Notes: a model not told the origin generated them from the sequence alone. DNA of 64,000 bases from JAHDHW01 sp965220465 (GCA_965220465.1 CBDCPZ010000024.1:372001-436000), one strand, 5' to 3'. Counted from the stretch's first letter, positions 54,776 to 64,000 are shown. Numbers and translations are program-made.

Positions 54776-54805
54776 ACTTTTGTCTAACTTATGCTGACGA
54801 CTTAC
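54776..54805. repeat. Third copy of the IS5-type end
   Basis: 30 bp in the same orientation as 49282-49317, matching it except for one base (GTTAGAC for GTTGGAC, read on the complement). It closes the mobile segment 95 bp before the P450 gene. Confidence 0.75.
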
Positions 54806-54899
54806 AGTGAGTAATATTAAAATATAAATCTTGGCTACATGCAAATTTGAAAACTCCGCACTGCGCATATTAACCAACCCAAAATACTAACAATTACTA

Positions 54900-56297
54900 A
54901 TGTCAAATTCTTTAAATAGATGCCCTTTCCATTCAAATGATGATGATATTGACGAACTAGATATGTTAGATCCTAAAACAAGGGAAAACCCTTTCCCTTA
55001 TTACGATTGGCTAAGAAAACATGAAGGGAATAGAATATATAAACTCCCTCAAGAAAAATCCTTCTACGTTGTTCACAAACATGAAGATGTAAAAAAAATA
55101 CTTACAAATAATATCGATTTTATTAATCATATTTTACCAACTAAAAAAAGTCCATTTTTTGCGCTAATGGATGGTGAGAATCATTTACGAATTAGAAATA
55201 TTGTATCTCATGTCCTAAACCCCAAAAAAGAGCTATTCCCAATCCAGGAAATCAATAAGCACATTAGTGAAATCACAAAAAAAATAGCAAGAAAAAAAGA
55301 TGTTGAATTATTCCAAGAATGGGCAAACCCTATTCCTCTTTCTACTTTATGTATTATTTTTGGATTAGACCACAGTCCAAAAAGTATTGACAAAATACAC
55401 AGTCACGCAATAACAATTAATAGAGCATTATTTGTGTTGGGAGGAACTGGTCCTAGAAGGAGAGAAACCCCAAATTTTAGAGAAAAAATAATTATTTCAT
55501 TTTCCTTAATGAAAAATGTAGGTAGAATAATTAATTTGTATAAAATTTTGGGAAGAAATGGCTTTAATGAAATTAAAGAAATGTTTGTTCAACAAATAAC
55601 GCCCTATGCCACTCCAAGACCAGATTTTAAACAATTACCCAACGCTATTTATCCTTTACTTGATTTAATGTTAATGTTTGCTACAATACTTCAAAAAAAA
55701 CAACCTAAAAATCAGGTCCTTTCTTTTTTGAAAAAATCCATGGAATCTAATAAAATATCCTTTGCAGAAGCTATAATGGCTTGTTCCTTTATAATGTTTG
55801 CAGGATATGAAACCACTTCAAGTTTACTATCAAATTGTGTAAACCATCTAGCCTTTAATCCAAAGGAATATCAATATCTTAAAGAAAACCCAGATGAAAT
55901 TGACCATTTTATTGATGAAGCATTACGCATTTACACTCCTGTTGGTAGATTCTTACGTAGAGCTAAAAAAGATGTGCATATTTCTAACACATTAATCTCC
56001 AAGGGCTCAATTGTAATTCTCATGTTGGGGGCAGCAAATACTGACCCAGATATTTTTCAAAATCCTTATCAATTTAATTCAAAAAGAAAAAATCATAACC
56101 AAAGTTTAAGTTTTGGTAAAGGTGTCCATTTTTGTGCTGGAATGTCATTAGCAAAACATCAGGCTAAATTAGCCCTTGAAGAGCTAATTAAGGAGACAAA
56201 ATCTATATCAGCAAAAGAAAACTTTAACCCAGTCATGGTATCTGATAGAGATAATGGTATTCTACGTTATGAAAAATTATATTTTAATTTCACTTAA
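54900..56297 (+). CDS. Cytochrome P450
   Basis: 465 residues, soluble bacterial class I type. I-helix FAGYETTSSLLSN (~303-315), ExxR in EALRIYTPVGRFLRRA, and haem loop FGKGVHFCAGMSLAKHQ with Cys412 as the iron ligand. N-terminus has the P450 pattern LDPKTRENPFPYYDWLRKHE. It inserts one oxygen atom into an unknown substrate, with redox partners encoded elsewhere. It is the first gene right of the mobile segment. Whether it works with the carotenoid genes or with the sulfotransferase/ligase genes to the right cannot be told; its base composition matches the latter. Confidence 0.93.
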   Translation: MSNSLNRCPFHSNDDDIDELDMLDPKTRENPFPYYDWLRKHEGNRIYKLPQEKSFYVVHKHEDVKKILTNNIDFINHILPTKKSPFFALMDGENHLRIRNIVSHVLNPKKELFPIQEINKHISEITKKIARKKDVELFQEWANPIPLSTLCIIFGLDHSPKSIDKIHSHAITINRALFVLGGTGPRRRETPNFREKIIISFSLMKNVGRIINLYKILGRNGFNEIKEMFVQQITPYATPRPDFKQLPNAIYPLLDLMLMFATILQKKQPKNQVLSFLKKSMESNKISFAEAIMACSFIMFAGYETTSSLLSNCVNHLAFNPKEYQYLKENPDEIDHFIDEALRIYTPVGRFLRRAKKDVHISNTLISKGSIVILMLGAANTDPDIFQNPYQFNSKRKNHNQSLSFGKGVHFCAGMSLAKHQAKLALEELIKETKSISAKENFNPVMVSDRDNGILRYEKLYFNFT

Positions 56298-56379
56298 AAC
56301 CACCTCCCTAAAATTACTTTTTAGGTTAATTTAAGTACTTATCTGTAAGAGGATCTTCTATACCTTTAAAATAAATCCA

Positions 56380-58878
56380 TCAAAAACTGAACTTAAAAGA
56401 CGGTTTAATAATAAAGTAATAGGTGTCCCTAGAAATAGGGTTATCCGTAACTCTCCATACAAAATCCATTTTAGCAATTTTAAAAATATTTTCTAATCCA
56501 AACCCAAACTCGAAATAAGGGGCAGTCATTGCTTGTGTACCAGGTGGAAACAGGTGTTGGGTCTGATTATTTTTATCTGAAAGGCTTCCAAAATATCCCT
56601 TGGCAAAAACGAAACTTCGCCATTTAAGCTTATTTAGTAATGGTATTTTATCCAATACTAACCCATCAAAATGATGAGATAAATGAGCCCAAACATACTG
56701 ATCAGTCACATACTCAGCAAATCGCATTAGGTTGAACGCATATTCATCTAACAATATTTGCTGTCCGCCATATGGTATGTCAAGATATAAATATGGAACC
56801 TTTCCTATAGTCTTACCCATTTCAATGTTATATGTTAAGTAACCTAATTTTCGTGCACGCAGTTGCTGTCTTAAACTCAGTTTAATTTTTTGGTAATTGA
56901 AATCAGAATTAAAATAATTTTTATTAGCGTACGTATACTTCACAGCCACATCAGGGTACTTCCTAAACGAATTTGAAACATCAGATTTATCGTAAAAACT
57001 GCCCTTAATATCCTCAAATAAATAACTGAATTTCAAAGTAAAGTCAATGCCGGATACATGATAAGCGTTAACATCCACGATGGTCATATTATCATCAAGT
57101 TCCCTAAAAACTGAATTTTGTGTAGGGGAACTTTCATTGTAGAAATAATTAATTCGTCCGGTAACACCTGTTGTCAGGTTTTTTTCGATGTAGAAGTCAA
57201 TATCTTGCATATAAAACTTCGAGAAATTCGCATCAATGTTGATAAATGAAGTAATAATATTATCTAATTGAATATTATTAAAACTGCGACCTAACTGAGA
57301 GATATCGTATCTATAATCTGTTCCTATTCTAACCTGTTTTCTCTTATCCTTCCCTATCTTGTATTGAAATGTAGCTCCATACTTCCATTTTGTATCAAAA
57401 GTGCCATAAGCTCCATAAGCACTAAAGTTTATTGGAATCTCACTTTCCGGATCTGTGCGAAAGCCAAACTTTAACCTGGACCTTTCAATTTCATTATAAC
57501 TATAAAATGTATATATATTACCTAGTTGTATCCAATTCAAAGGAAGGTACCCTCCAAATATAGTCTTGATAATTTTTTTTCTTAAGATAAACGCAGGATC
57601 TGATTCTACCCTCTCTACCATAGAAAATACCATCTCATCTTCATTCTCAAATTCTACCAACCTCTGCTCCTCCCAAAACGTAGAATCTTTAGCCTCATAA
57701 TTATCCTTGTACTCAATCTGTTCATTTCCTGAAAACAACTTTTCATCAATAGGCCCATTTATCTTATAATCGATATATGTGGAGTTCTTTCTACCAAAAA
57801 AACCTGTTAAGTCTGAAACATTTTCTAGTACCGTAAAATCACCCAGAACACTTGACTTCACCATCATCCAATGCTCCCCATCCACCATTTCATAATTCTG
57901 TTTGATATAATAACTTCTAACAAAATTTACATTTGCCTGGATATCAAATCTTAAGCTAATTTCTTTAATAGCATAACTTCCTGAATCCACCCACATCTCT
58001 CCTGTGAAGCCCAATCCATTCGAACGTTTAGGTTTGAATACTATTTTATACTCCTTATTTCCAGAGGATGACAAACTATCCACTAAATAAAAACGGTAGT
58101 TTTTTTTATAATTATCGTTTAAAGGACTTGGAAAATTCTTGTCCAAGATAACTACAAAGTTGTTATAAATATTTGGAGATAAGGCAAGGTCTTCTACAAA
58201 CCTGAGCAGATTCCGACCAGCTAAACCTGATTTATTAACTCCATGAATAATATCCTTTTTCTTTTTTGGAGATGATCTATAATAATGATCAACAGATTTT
58301 TCCACTAATAAAACAGGTAAATATTGTACCCCTGCTTCATTTTTCATTGTATTCTCCCATATATAGTCAAAAGGGCGTAAAAGGATATTTTTTTTGATTT
58401 TATCAGTAAAATTATTTAAATCAAATCTGATCTTGGAATATTCTTTACAAGAGTAATTTTCTAAATTTTCTGGATTGTTTTTCTCTTTATTCTCAATTAT
58501 TTTTCTTAAAATTTTCCATGCAGGATTTTCTCCGGGGCGTACTACAACTTCATTTAATTGAATGAAGTTTGACGTTAAATAAACCTCAAACTCCCCACCT
58601 TCTTTAGGAAAAGAAAATTCATTTGAATCATAACCCAAAGAACTGAAAATTAATATATTTTCAATAATCTCTTCATTTTTGACTTCTATCTTAAAATACC
58701 CTGAAGTATCTGTTGTAGTCCCGATATTAGTTCCCTTAATTACAACATGTGCAAACATGATTGGTTCATCACTCCCTTCTTCTTTTAAGACACCTTCAAT
58801 AATGATATTTTGGGCATTTATATCAAATATTACCAATAGAAAAAGTAAACCAGAAATAATATGTTTAAATATTAACAT
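56380..58878 (-). CDS. DUF5686 outer-membrane protein with N-terminal carboxypeptidase-regulatory-like domain
   Basis: 832 residues. Signal peptide (LLFLLVIFDINAQ), then a CarboxypepD_reg-like beta domain at ~25-110 (IEGVLKEEGSDEPIMFAHVVIKGTNIGTTTDTSGYFKI), the usual entry module of Bacteroidota outer-membrane proteins, then DUF5686 (~115-400) and a C-terminal beta-barrel with alternating aromatic strands ending FIIKPSFKFSF. TonB-receptor-like in outline but without a plug/TonB box that I can see. Function unknown. It faces the P450 gene tail to tail. Confidence 0.85.
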   Translation of the reverse strand: MLIFKHIISGLLFLLVIFDINAQNIIIEGVLKEEGSDEPIMFAHVVIKGTNIGTTTDTSGYFKIEVKNEEIIENILIFSSLGYDSNEFSFPKEGGEFEVYLTSNFIQLNEVVVRPGENPAWKILRKIIENKEKNNPENLENYSCKEYSKIRFDLNNFTDKIKKNILLRPFDYIWENTMKNEAGVQYLPVLLVEKSVDHYYRSSPKKKKDIIHGVNKSGLAGRNLLRFVEDLALSPNIYNNFVVILDKNFPSPLNDNYKKNYRFYLVDSLSSSGNKEYKIVFKPKRSNGLGFTGEMWVDSGSYAIKEISLRFDIQANVNFVRSYYIKQNYEMVDGEHWMMVKSSVLGDFTVLENVSDLTGFFGRKNSTYIDYKINGPIDEKLFSGNEQIEYKDNYEAKDSTFWEEQRLVEFENEDEMVFSMVERVESDPAFILRKKIIKTIFGGYLPLNWIQLGNIYTFYSYNEIERSRLKFGFRTDPESEIPINFSAYGAYGTFDTKWKYGATFQYKIGKDKRKQVRIGTDYRYDISQLGRSFNNIQLDNIITSFINIDANFSKFYMQDIDFYIEKNLTTGVTGRINYFYNESSPTQNSVFRELDDNMTIVDVNAYHVSGIDFTLKFSYLFEDIKGSFYDKSDVSNSFRKYPDVAVKYTYANKNYFNSDFNYQKIKLSLRQQLRARKLGYLTYNIEMGKTIGKVPYLYLDIPYGGQQILLDEYAFNLMRFAEYVTDQYVWAHLSHHFDGLVLDKIPLLNKLKWRSFVFAKGYFGSLSDKNNQTQHLFPPGTQAMTAPYFEFGFGLENIFKIAKMDFVWRVTDNPISRDTYYFIIKPSFKFSF

Positions 58879-58934
58879 CTAAAATTGCATTTAAACTTAC
58901 TCCTCATAAATTAAATAATATGTACTTTAGCTGA

Positions 58935-60062
58935 ATGCTTATAAAATTTGATTCCTCCACTTATTTTAATTTATTCAAACACCCATTATTAGGAACTGAT
59001 ATTAAAAATTGGTTGAAATTATTATTTAGGAATAAATGTAATATCTATGTTAAATTTTTACCTAAAATTATTTTTTTAACCCTTTTTTCTATCTTAAACC
59101 TCCCCTTTCAACTTTATGAGTCTCTTATCTACTCAGCTAAAATTAATAAAGTAACTCTAAATAGTCCCATTTTTGTCATTGGTCACCCAAGAAGTGGAAC
59201 AACATATTTAATTAATTTATTAAGTAAAGATCCTTCGCTATCTTATAGCAATACTTATAATGTTTTGGTGCCTCACATATTTTTAACTATTAATAAAGGG
59301 TTAAAAAATATTATGTCAAAAGTTTTACCATCTACAAGACCACAAGATAATGTTAAGATGACCATAAACTCACCCAAAGAAGAAGAATTTGCAATGGCCA
59401 ATATTAGTCAAACTTCATATTTCTTTGGATTTTTCTTTCCAAAAAGGATTTATGAAAACTTTGAAGAAAGTGTTTTATTTACAAATGATAAAAATCGTAA
59501 ACATTGGAAAAAAAAATACGACTTCTTCTTGAAAAAAATTGCGTTTAAGAACAAAAACAATCGTCTACTATTAAAAAGCCCTGCGAATACAGCTCGTTTA
59601 AAAGAAATTTACGAGCTCTATCCTGATGCTAAATTTATCCACATTTATAGAAATCCATATGATGTTTATCGCTCCACTGTAAGACTTTATGAAAAAATAA
59701 TTCCCATAACAAGCTTTCAAAGAATACATAAACATGAGATTGAAAATTTCATTCTAACTGCTTATCCAAAAATATACAATAAGTATTTTGCCGGAAAAGA
59801 AATCATTCCAGCAAATCAACTCTATGAATTGAAGTACGAAGATTTTATTAAATCTCCTGTTTCTCACATTGAAAAAGCTTATAATTATCTAGGAATAAAC
59901 AACTTCAATATTGCGAAAAGTTTTATTGAAAAAGAAGTTAATGATGTTGCCGGTTATAAAACTAACACATATGGTAAATTACCCAACTCTATTAAATCAA
60001 GAATAAATCAAGAATGGGAATTTTGTTTCAATGAATTTAAATATGACATAGAAAAAGTATGA
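58935..60062 (+). CDS. Sulfotransferase family protein
   Basis: 375 residues. The PAPS 5'-phosphosulfate loop is GHPRSGTTYLINLL (from ~residue 83), and the 3'-phosphate region AKFIHIYRNPYDVYRSTVRLYEK follows at ~235. The arrangement resembles the Sulfotransfer_3 group. It transfers sulfate from PAPS to an unknown hydroxyl or amine. An N-terminal amphipathic/hydrophobic segment (KIIFLTLFSILNLPFQLYESLIY) suggests membrane association and thus a lipid acceptor. Converges with the ligase operon, only 4 bp between the stops. Confidence 0.85.
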   Translation: MLIKFDSSTYFNLFKHPLLGTDIKNWLKLLFRNKCNIYVKFLPKIIFLTLFSILNLPFQLYESLIYSAKINKVTLNSPIFVIGHPRSGTTYLINLLSKDPSLSYSNTYNVLVPHIFLTINKGLKNIMSKVLPSTRPQDNVKMTINSPKEEEFAMANISQTSYFFGFFFPKRIYENFEESVLFTNDKNRKHWKKKYDFFLKKIAFKNKNNRLLLKSPANTARLKEIYELYPDAKFIHIYRNPYDVYRSTVRLYEKIIPITSFQRIHKHEIENFILTAYPKIYNKYFAGKEIIPANQLYELKYEDFIKSPVSHIEKAYNYLGINNFNIAKSFIEKEVNDVAGYKTNTYGKLPNSIKSRINQEWEFCFNEFKYDIEKV

Positions 60063-60066
60063 AAAA

Positions 60067-61503
60067 TTATCGCTTAATCTTTCCGGAAGATGTCATCTTG
60101 ATATCAGGAACGAAATTTATCATTTGTGGAACTTTATAATCCGACAAAAAATTTCGTGAAAAATTAATCAAATCTTCTTCATTTATTTCCTTGTTTAATT
60201 CTTTAACAACATATACTGCAACTATTTCTCCTAATAAAACATGATTTTTACTATAAGCCTTTGCTTTTACAACTCCAGGATAAGAATTAACTACATTTTC
60301 AACCTCATACGGAAAAACTTTATTACCAGAAACATTAATTACATTTTTTTCTCTACCTTTAATAGTTATAAGACCCTCCTTATTTCGAACGGCATAATCT
60401 CCTGTAATGAACCAACCGTTAATTAAAATGTCATTTCTCAAAGTAGGTGGACTAAGATAAGCGTCAAACATCCCTGGTCCTTTTATCCCTAGTAATCCTA
60501 TTTTATTTTCTCCTAACTCTTCATATTTAGCATCTAATATTCCAATACTATAAGAAGGTAAACTATAACCTACTGATTCTGGAGAATAATTTAACTTTTG
60601 GGTATTAATAATAGGTAATCCCACTTCAATTATACCAAAAGCTTGAGTCACAGGGATATTATATTTATCAAAAAAAGAAGTACATTCATTAGGAGCTATA
60701 GAATAAGAAGTAGATATTACTTTTTTTAATGTTGGCAGCCTTACTGTTTTGGAAGATGTATTTAATAGCTTTATATACATAGGGGAACCGTATAGAAACG
60801 TGACTTCATTTTTAATTATATTGTCACAAATCTCACTAGCAGAAAAAGTTGTATTAACTACAATTGTAATTCCATATTTTAAAAACAATACTATAGACAC
60901 AACAAAATGGAAAGCCATTGGTAATACCCAATAAACCTTATCTTTTTCATTCAACATTAATCCTTCATTAGCACATTTAATTCTATCCATCACAGATTGA
61001 TGTGATATAATCACTCCTTTTGCATTCCCAGTTGTCCCTGATGTAAACCGCATAAAACATGGATCTTCAATAAAAGAAGCTGTTTTATTTTTTAAGTCTC
61101 TGGAAGTTTCATACAAAAAAAACTCATGATTATCCAGCTTAATTATAGATTTTAAAACTCCATATGTTGCAAAAGAATTTTTAAGAGAAATAAAATAATG
61201 AACCTGACCTTTTTTTAATGCTTCATCTATTTCTTTAGGTTTTTCTTTATGAAAAATAGGCATGACTACTGCTCCTGTTCCAGCAGCAGCCATAAGAAGA
61301 GTTACAAAATCAATCCCATTTGGGGAAATAATTGATATTGCACTTCCCTTTACAACACCATTGCTTATTAATTGATTTTTTATTAATGATGCATTATCAA
61401 ATAATTCATTATAACTGATTACTTTTTCATCAACAATTATAGCCTCCCTTCCTCCCCATTTTAATGAAGATTCATCCAGAATATCAAATATATTCATGTC
61501 CAA
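60067..61503 (-). CDS. AMP-forming acyl/aryl-CoA synthetase-like ligase
   Basis: 478 residues. Core motifs: FTSGTTGNAKGVIISHQ (A3, ~152-168), GWFITGDYAVRNKEGLITIKGREKNVINVSGNKVFPYEVENVV (A7-A8 region), and the C-terminal TSSGKIKR with the catalytic Lys, right at the end of the protein. It activates a carboxylic acid with ATP; whether the acceptor is CoA, a carrier protein or an amine is unknown. No carrier domain is present. The start overlaps the FAD oxidoreductase gene by 20 bp, so it is the third gene of an operon. Confidence 0.88.
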   Translation of the reverse strand: MDMNIFDILDESSLKWGGREAIIVDEKVISYNELFDNASLIKNQLISNGVVKGSAISIISPNGIDFVTLLMAAAGTGAVVMPIFHKEKPKEIDEALKKGQVHYFISLKNSFATYGVLKSIIKLDNHEFFLYETSRDLKNKTASFIEDPCFMRFTSGTTGNAKGVIISHQSVMDRIKCANEGLMLNEKDKVYWVLPMAFHFVVSIVLFLKYGITIVVNTTFSASEICDNIIKNEVTFLYGSPMYIKLLNTSSKTVRLPTLKKVISTSYSIAPNECTSFFDKYNIPVTQAFGIIEVGLPIINTQKLNYSPESVGYSLPSYSIGILDAKYEELGENKIGLLGIKGPGMFDAYLSPPTLRNDILINGWFITGDYAVRNKEGLITIKGREKNVINVSGNKVFPYEVENVVNSYPGVVKAKAYSKNHVLLGEIVAVYVVKELNKEINEEDLINFSRNFLSDYKVPQMINFVPDIKMTSSGKIKR

Positions 61504-62734
61504 TCTTTAATTCGTTTCTTAAATCAGAAACAATGTTATTTTCAAAATCACCGTAAGCACTTGCAATTTTCCCAGCTGCATATCCAGTTTGAATGCAAGT
61601 TCCTATGACTCTAGCACTTGCTATCCCTTCTTCCGAAGCCGATATGTTTTTCCCAGCAAAAAACAAATTATTTACCTCTTTTGAAATTAAAGAATTTGCT
61701 GAAATAAGGAAATATTCTTTTTCCGGGAAAAAAGTCATCTCTAGTTCTCCTTTGGAATTCCAATATTCAATAGGCCAAGTTCCTATTGCAACACCATTTT
61801 TCGCTTTCACACAATTTAAAACATCTTTTTTTGTTAATACTTCTATTCCTTTTGGCCGGCTTAATACCCTTATTCCAACATCTGGAAAAATATTGTCTAT
61901 TTGAGAATCCTTAAAACAATCTATTTGTTTTTTCATTTCATTAAAAACCATATTAATATGAGAAAAAGCACTTTTTGACAATTGCTCAATATCTATATTA
62001 TCATCAATTAAATCTGGTAATGTTAATTTTAAATCCGTTGAATTATTTCTAATTGATCCAGGTACAACACTTATAGAGTTATGATTTAAAGGCCAATTAT
62101 ATTGTTTAATTGATTTCATCAAAAACCTTTTAATAGCAAAGTTTAAAGAAAACTCATTAAGTATTTTAATCCCTGAGACTCTAAATATTTGCGATGCTGC
62201 TTGATAATTTTCAGCTTTTATAAGCTGATGATTTAAAGCACGAGTAACATTGGATATACCACTACAATCTATCACACTATCACAAGTAATTTTACCAATT
62301 TTTGTATTAGATGTTATTGTTTTGGTAATAGAATTTGATTCTTTTTCAAACCCTATTACTGCTGTGTCAAGAATTATCTTAATAGATGGATGTGCATTAA
62401 TTTTTTTTTCAAAAAAATCTTTTAGCACGCTCCATTCGTAAGGGATAATATATAATCCTTTATGATAATTTATTGGAGAGTCTAACTTAAGCACATTTTT
62501 GAATTCTGCTATTAAAGATTGAGTAAACTCATTACCAACAAGAATAGGAAAATCGCTATCTGATCTTAAATAAGATCCGCAAATGGTTCCCACATTACTT
62601 CTAACTAAATTACCCCCTAGACTAGAACACTTTTCAATAATTATTACATCATTGCCAGAATCTGCGGAACTTAATGCCGCGCATATACCCGCAATTCCAG
62701 ATCCAACGACTATTATTTGTTTAGTTTTTTTCAA
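61484..62734 (-). CDS. FAD-dependent oxidoreductase
   Basis: 416 residues. Opens with KQIIVVGSGIAGICAALSSADSGNDVIIIEKCSSLGG, a Rossmann FAD site, and closes with NLFFAGKNISASEEGIASARVIGTCIQTGYAAGKIA, the second FAD contact (FAD_oxidored type). The segment RSNVGTICGSYLRSDSDFP follows the first glycine motif. Substrate unknown. Middle gene of the operon: 14 bp overlap with the condensation-like gene upstream and 20 bp with the ligase downstream, so the three products are made in step. Confidence 0.85.
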   Translation of the reverse strand: MKKTKQIIVVGSGIAGICAALSSADSGNDVIIIEKCSSLGGNLVRSNVGTICGSYLRSDSDFPILVGNEFTQSLIAEFKNVLKLDSPINYHKGLYIIPYEWSVLKDFFEKKINAHPSIKIILDTAVIGFEKESNSITKTITSNTKIGKITCDSVIDCSGISNVTRALNHQLIKAENYQAASQIFRVSGIKILNEFSLNFAIKRFLMKSIKQYNWPLNHNSISVVPGSIRNNSTDLKLTLPDLIDDNIDIEQLSKSAFSHINMVFNEMKKQIDCFKDSQIDNIFPDVGIRVLSRPKGIEVLTKKDVLNCVKAKNGVAIGTWPIEYWNSKGELEMTFFPEKEYFLISANSLISKEVNNLFFAGKNISASEEGIASARVIGTCIQTGYAAGKIASAYGDFENNIVSDLRNELKIGHEYI

Positions 62735-63992
62735 TCAATAAAATTTTAATTTCATCTATTAAAACTTTTATTTCTTCTGAATTAAAAACATTATCATAAT
62801 ATAGAATTGCTAAATGTTGTTGTTTTTCGAAAGTATTAAAAGCAAATGTAATCCCAGGAGGATAAGTATTTGGAGGCAAACTAATTGCATTTGTGATTTT
62901 TAAACCAAAAAGCTCCTTAAGAGATTCTGGATGTTTAGCAGCTACAGTAAATAAAAAACTTGATAACGACTTTCCTTTTGGACCTTTAATCCAGTAATAA
63001 TAAAGATTGGATGGAGTTTTCTTTAAAAAGTACATCAGACTATCATAAGAACTTGGCATTTCTAGCTTAATTTGATGAATCATTTGTTCATTTAAAGACT
63101 TAACCGAACTTTTAAGGTCTACCATACTCTGATGATAAATCCTGTAAAACAAAAAAGAAAGATGATTACCTAATATAGGAGAATTAGACCCTTTCTTTCT
63201 ACTATCATGAGGAACTGGCACCCAAAAATTTACATTTTTTCGTCCCCTACTAACCAATAAGTTTTTCATAGCTATCGAAACACACGATAAAAAAAAAGTA
63301 CTTGGGCCATATATAGCCCCACATGACAATGCATTTTCCTTTATTAAGATGCAATCTTTTTCTGAAAAATTGATTATCTCAAGTTTTGAGCTCCCTTTTT
63401 CTTTTTTTATATCAAATCCATCTGAAATGGCTCCTTTTGAAGTGGAATTTAGAAAAAACTTTGCCCTTAATGCTTTTCTTAAACTTTTTTTGTCTTGAAT
63501 TGCTACATAATCTTCTGAGCTTAGGTCTCCTAATATGTTTCCAAGTGACTTTAGTAATAATACAGCTCCATATCCATCCATTAATAAATGGTGCCATGAC
63601 ATTATGAGTCTTGACTTATTTTCTTTTAAATTTTGAATATCAAAACGCAACAGAGGCGCAATTGACTTATCGATAGTATTTACCAAAACATCATCAGAAA
63701 TATATTCTTTTGTTTCATCAAATTCATTTACACTAATGAACACATTATTATTCCTCTTCCACTTTTTCTTTGTTAAAAATTCTGATACATAAAACTTACA
63801 TAACCACATAACTATTTCATTCTCATTTAGCTCGCTATTTAATCTAGTAGATGATAGCACCCCATCTAAATCAATAACATAACGACAAACATTTGAAGAT
63901 GAATTATTTGATTTATGGTGCTTTTCCAAAGCAAGGATAAAACTATCTATCCCAGACAAAGAATATATTTTATCTGTGTTTTTTTTCGCCAT
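62721..63992 (-). CDS. Condensation/WS-DGAT-like acyltransferase
   Basis: 423 residues. The active-site motif is HHLLMDG (His134-His135 to Asp139-Gly140), as in NRPS condensation domains and WS/DGAT or Pap acyltransferases. FNSEEIKVLIDEIKILL closes the fold as in both families. There is no carrier or adenylation domain, so it is a stand-alone enzyme joining an activated acyl group to an alcohol or amine. First complete gene of the operon; only 8 bp of window remain upstream, so further genes may precede it. Confidence 0.82.
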   Translation of the reverse strand: MAKKNTDKIYSLSGIDSFILALEKHHKSNNSSSNVCRYVIDLDGVLSSTRLNSELNENEIVMWLCKFYVSEFLTKKKWKRNNNVFISVNEFDETKEYISDDVLVNTIDKSIAPLLRFDIQNLKENKSRLIMSWHHLLMDGYGAVLLLKSLGNILGDLSSEDYVAIQDKKSLRKALRAKFFLNSTSKGAISDGFDIKKEKGSSKLEIINFSEKDCILIKENALSCGAIYGPSTFFLSCVSIAMKNLLVSRGRKNVNFWVPVPHDSRKKGSNSPILGNHLSFLFYRIYHQSMVDLKSSVKSLNEQMIHQIKLEMPSSYDSLMYFLKKTPSNLYYYWIKGPKGKSLSSFLFTVAAKHPESLKELFGLKITNAISLPPNTYPPGITFAFNTFEKQQHLAILYYDNVFNSEEIKVLIDEIKILLIEKN

Positions 63993-64000
63993 TTTCTAAC

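Noticed and set aside
53305..54805. Treating the 36-bp repeats as the IS3 element's own ends
   Set aside because: IS3-type ends (TGGACA..) are found just inside, and the left repeat also occurs at 49282 next to an IS5 transposase with no IS3 genes. The repeats therefore more likely belong to the IS5-type element.
1..64000. CRISPR array, prophage, restriction or toxin-antitoxin system
   Set aside because: No spaced repeat array, cas gene, phage structural gene, integrase, methyltransferase or recognisable toxin/antitoxin pair was seen.

Overview
The window looks like a chromosomal segment of an AT-rich member of the Bacteroidota, perhaps Saprospiria/Lewinella-like (genus not determinable here). 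Supporting signs are a type IX secretion C-terminal sorting domain, twin FG-GAP/ASPIC lipoproteins, DUF4292, DUF5686 and FISUMP proteins, a eukaryote-type one-chain glycyl-tRNA synthetase, and promoter elements of the Bacteroidota form TAnnTTTG.

Positions 1 to about 45,970 are ordinary core and semi-core chromosome. In order they hold: a patatin-like C-terminus; two tandem paralogous FG-GAP lipoproteins; a PadR regulator with a PspC/GIN membrane protein split by a -1 frameshift at an A10 run; a TrpF-like enzyme, a K/Na:H antiporter and a SulP transporter; prfC; glyS with four single-base insertions near its 3' end; a T9SS-secreted protein with a fifth insertion in its signal peptide; a di-haem peroxidase; an exonuclease-fold protein, an M29 aminopeptidase and hflX; a conserved envelope operon (nucleotidyltransferase, TPR protein, DUF4292 lipoprotein, EnvC-like protein); pyk; acpP-fabF-rnc; a SWIM protein and a cyclase-like DUF2652 protein; an acyl-CoA dehydrogenase behind two palindromic operators; a YdjM-like membrane protein; dapA; accA; and tRNA-Asp.

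Immediately after tRNA-Asp the character changes. From 46.1 to 54.8 kb lies a mobile-element-rich island: an intact ISAs1-family element with exact ends and an 11-bp target duplication inside a REP-like palindrome; a truncated FISUMP gene fused at its broken end to a truncated IS5-family transposase; and a carotenoid cluster (crtI, crtB, a conserved small protein, crtZ, lycopene cyclase) held between two inverted copies of the same 36-bp insertion-sequence end. The last three carotenoid genes carry frameshifts and/or in-frame stops, so the cluster appears to be decaying. A degraded IS3-family element is nested in the right-hand end.

From 54.9 kb to the window end there is a lipid or natural-product-like locus: cytochrome P450, a DUF5686 outer-membrane protein, a sulfotransferase, and a tightly overlapping three-gene operon of an AMP-forming ligase, an FAD oxidoreductase and an HHxxxDG condensation/acyltransferase-like enzyme that probably continues past the window. 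This combination of activation, oxidation, acyl or aryl transfer, hydroxylation and sulfation matches no pathway I recognise and is the best candidate for something undescribed.
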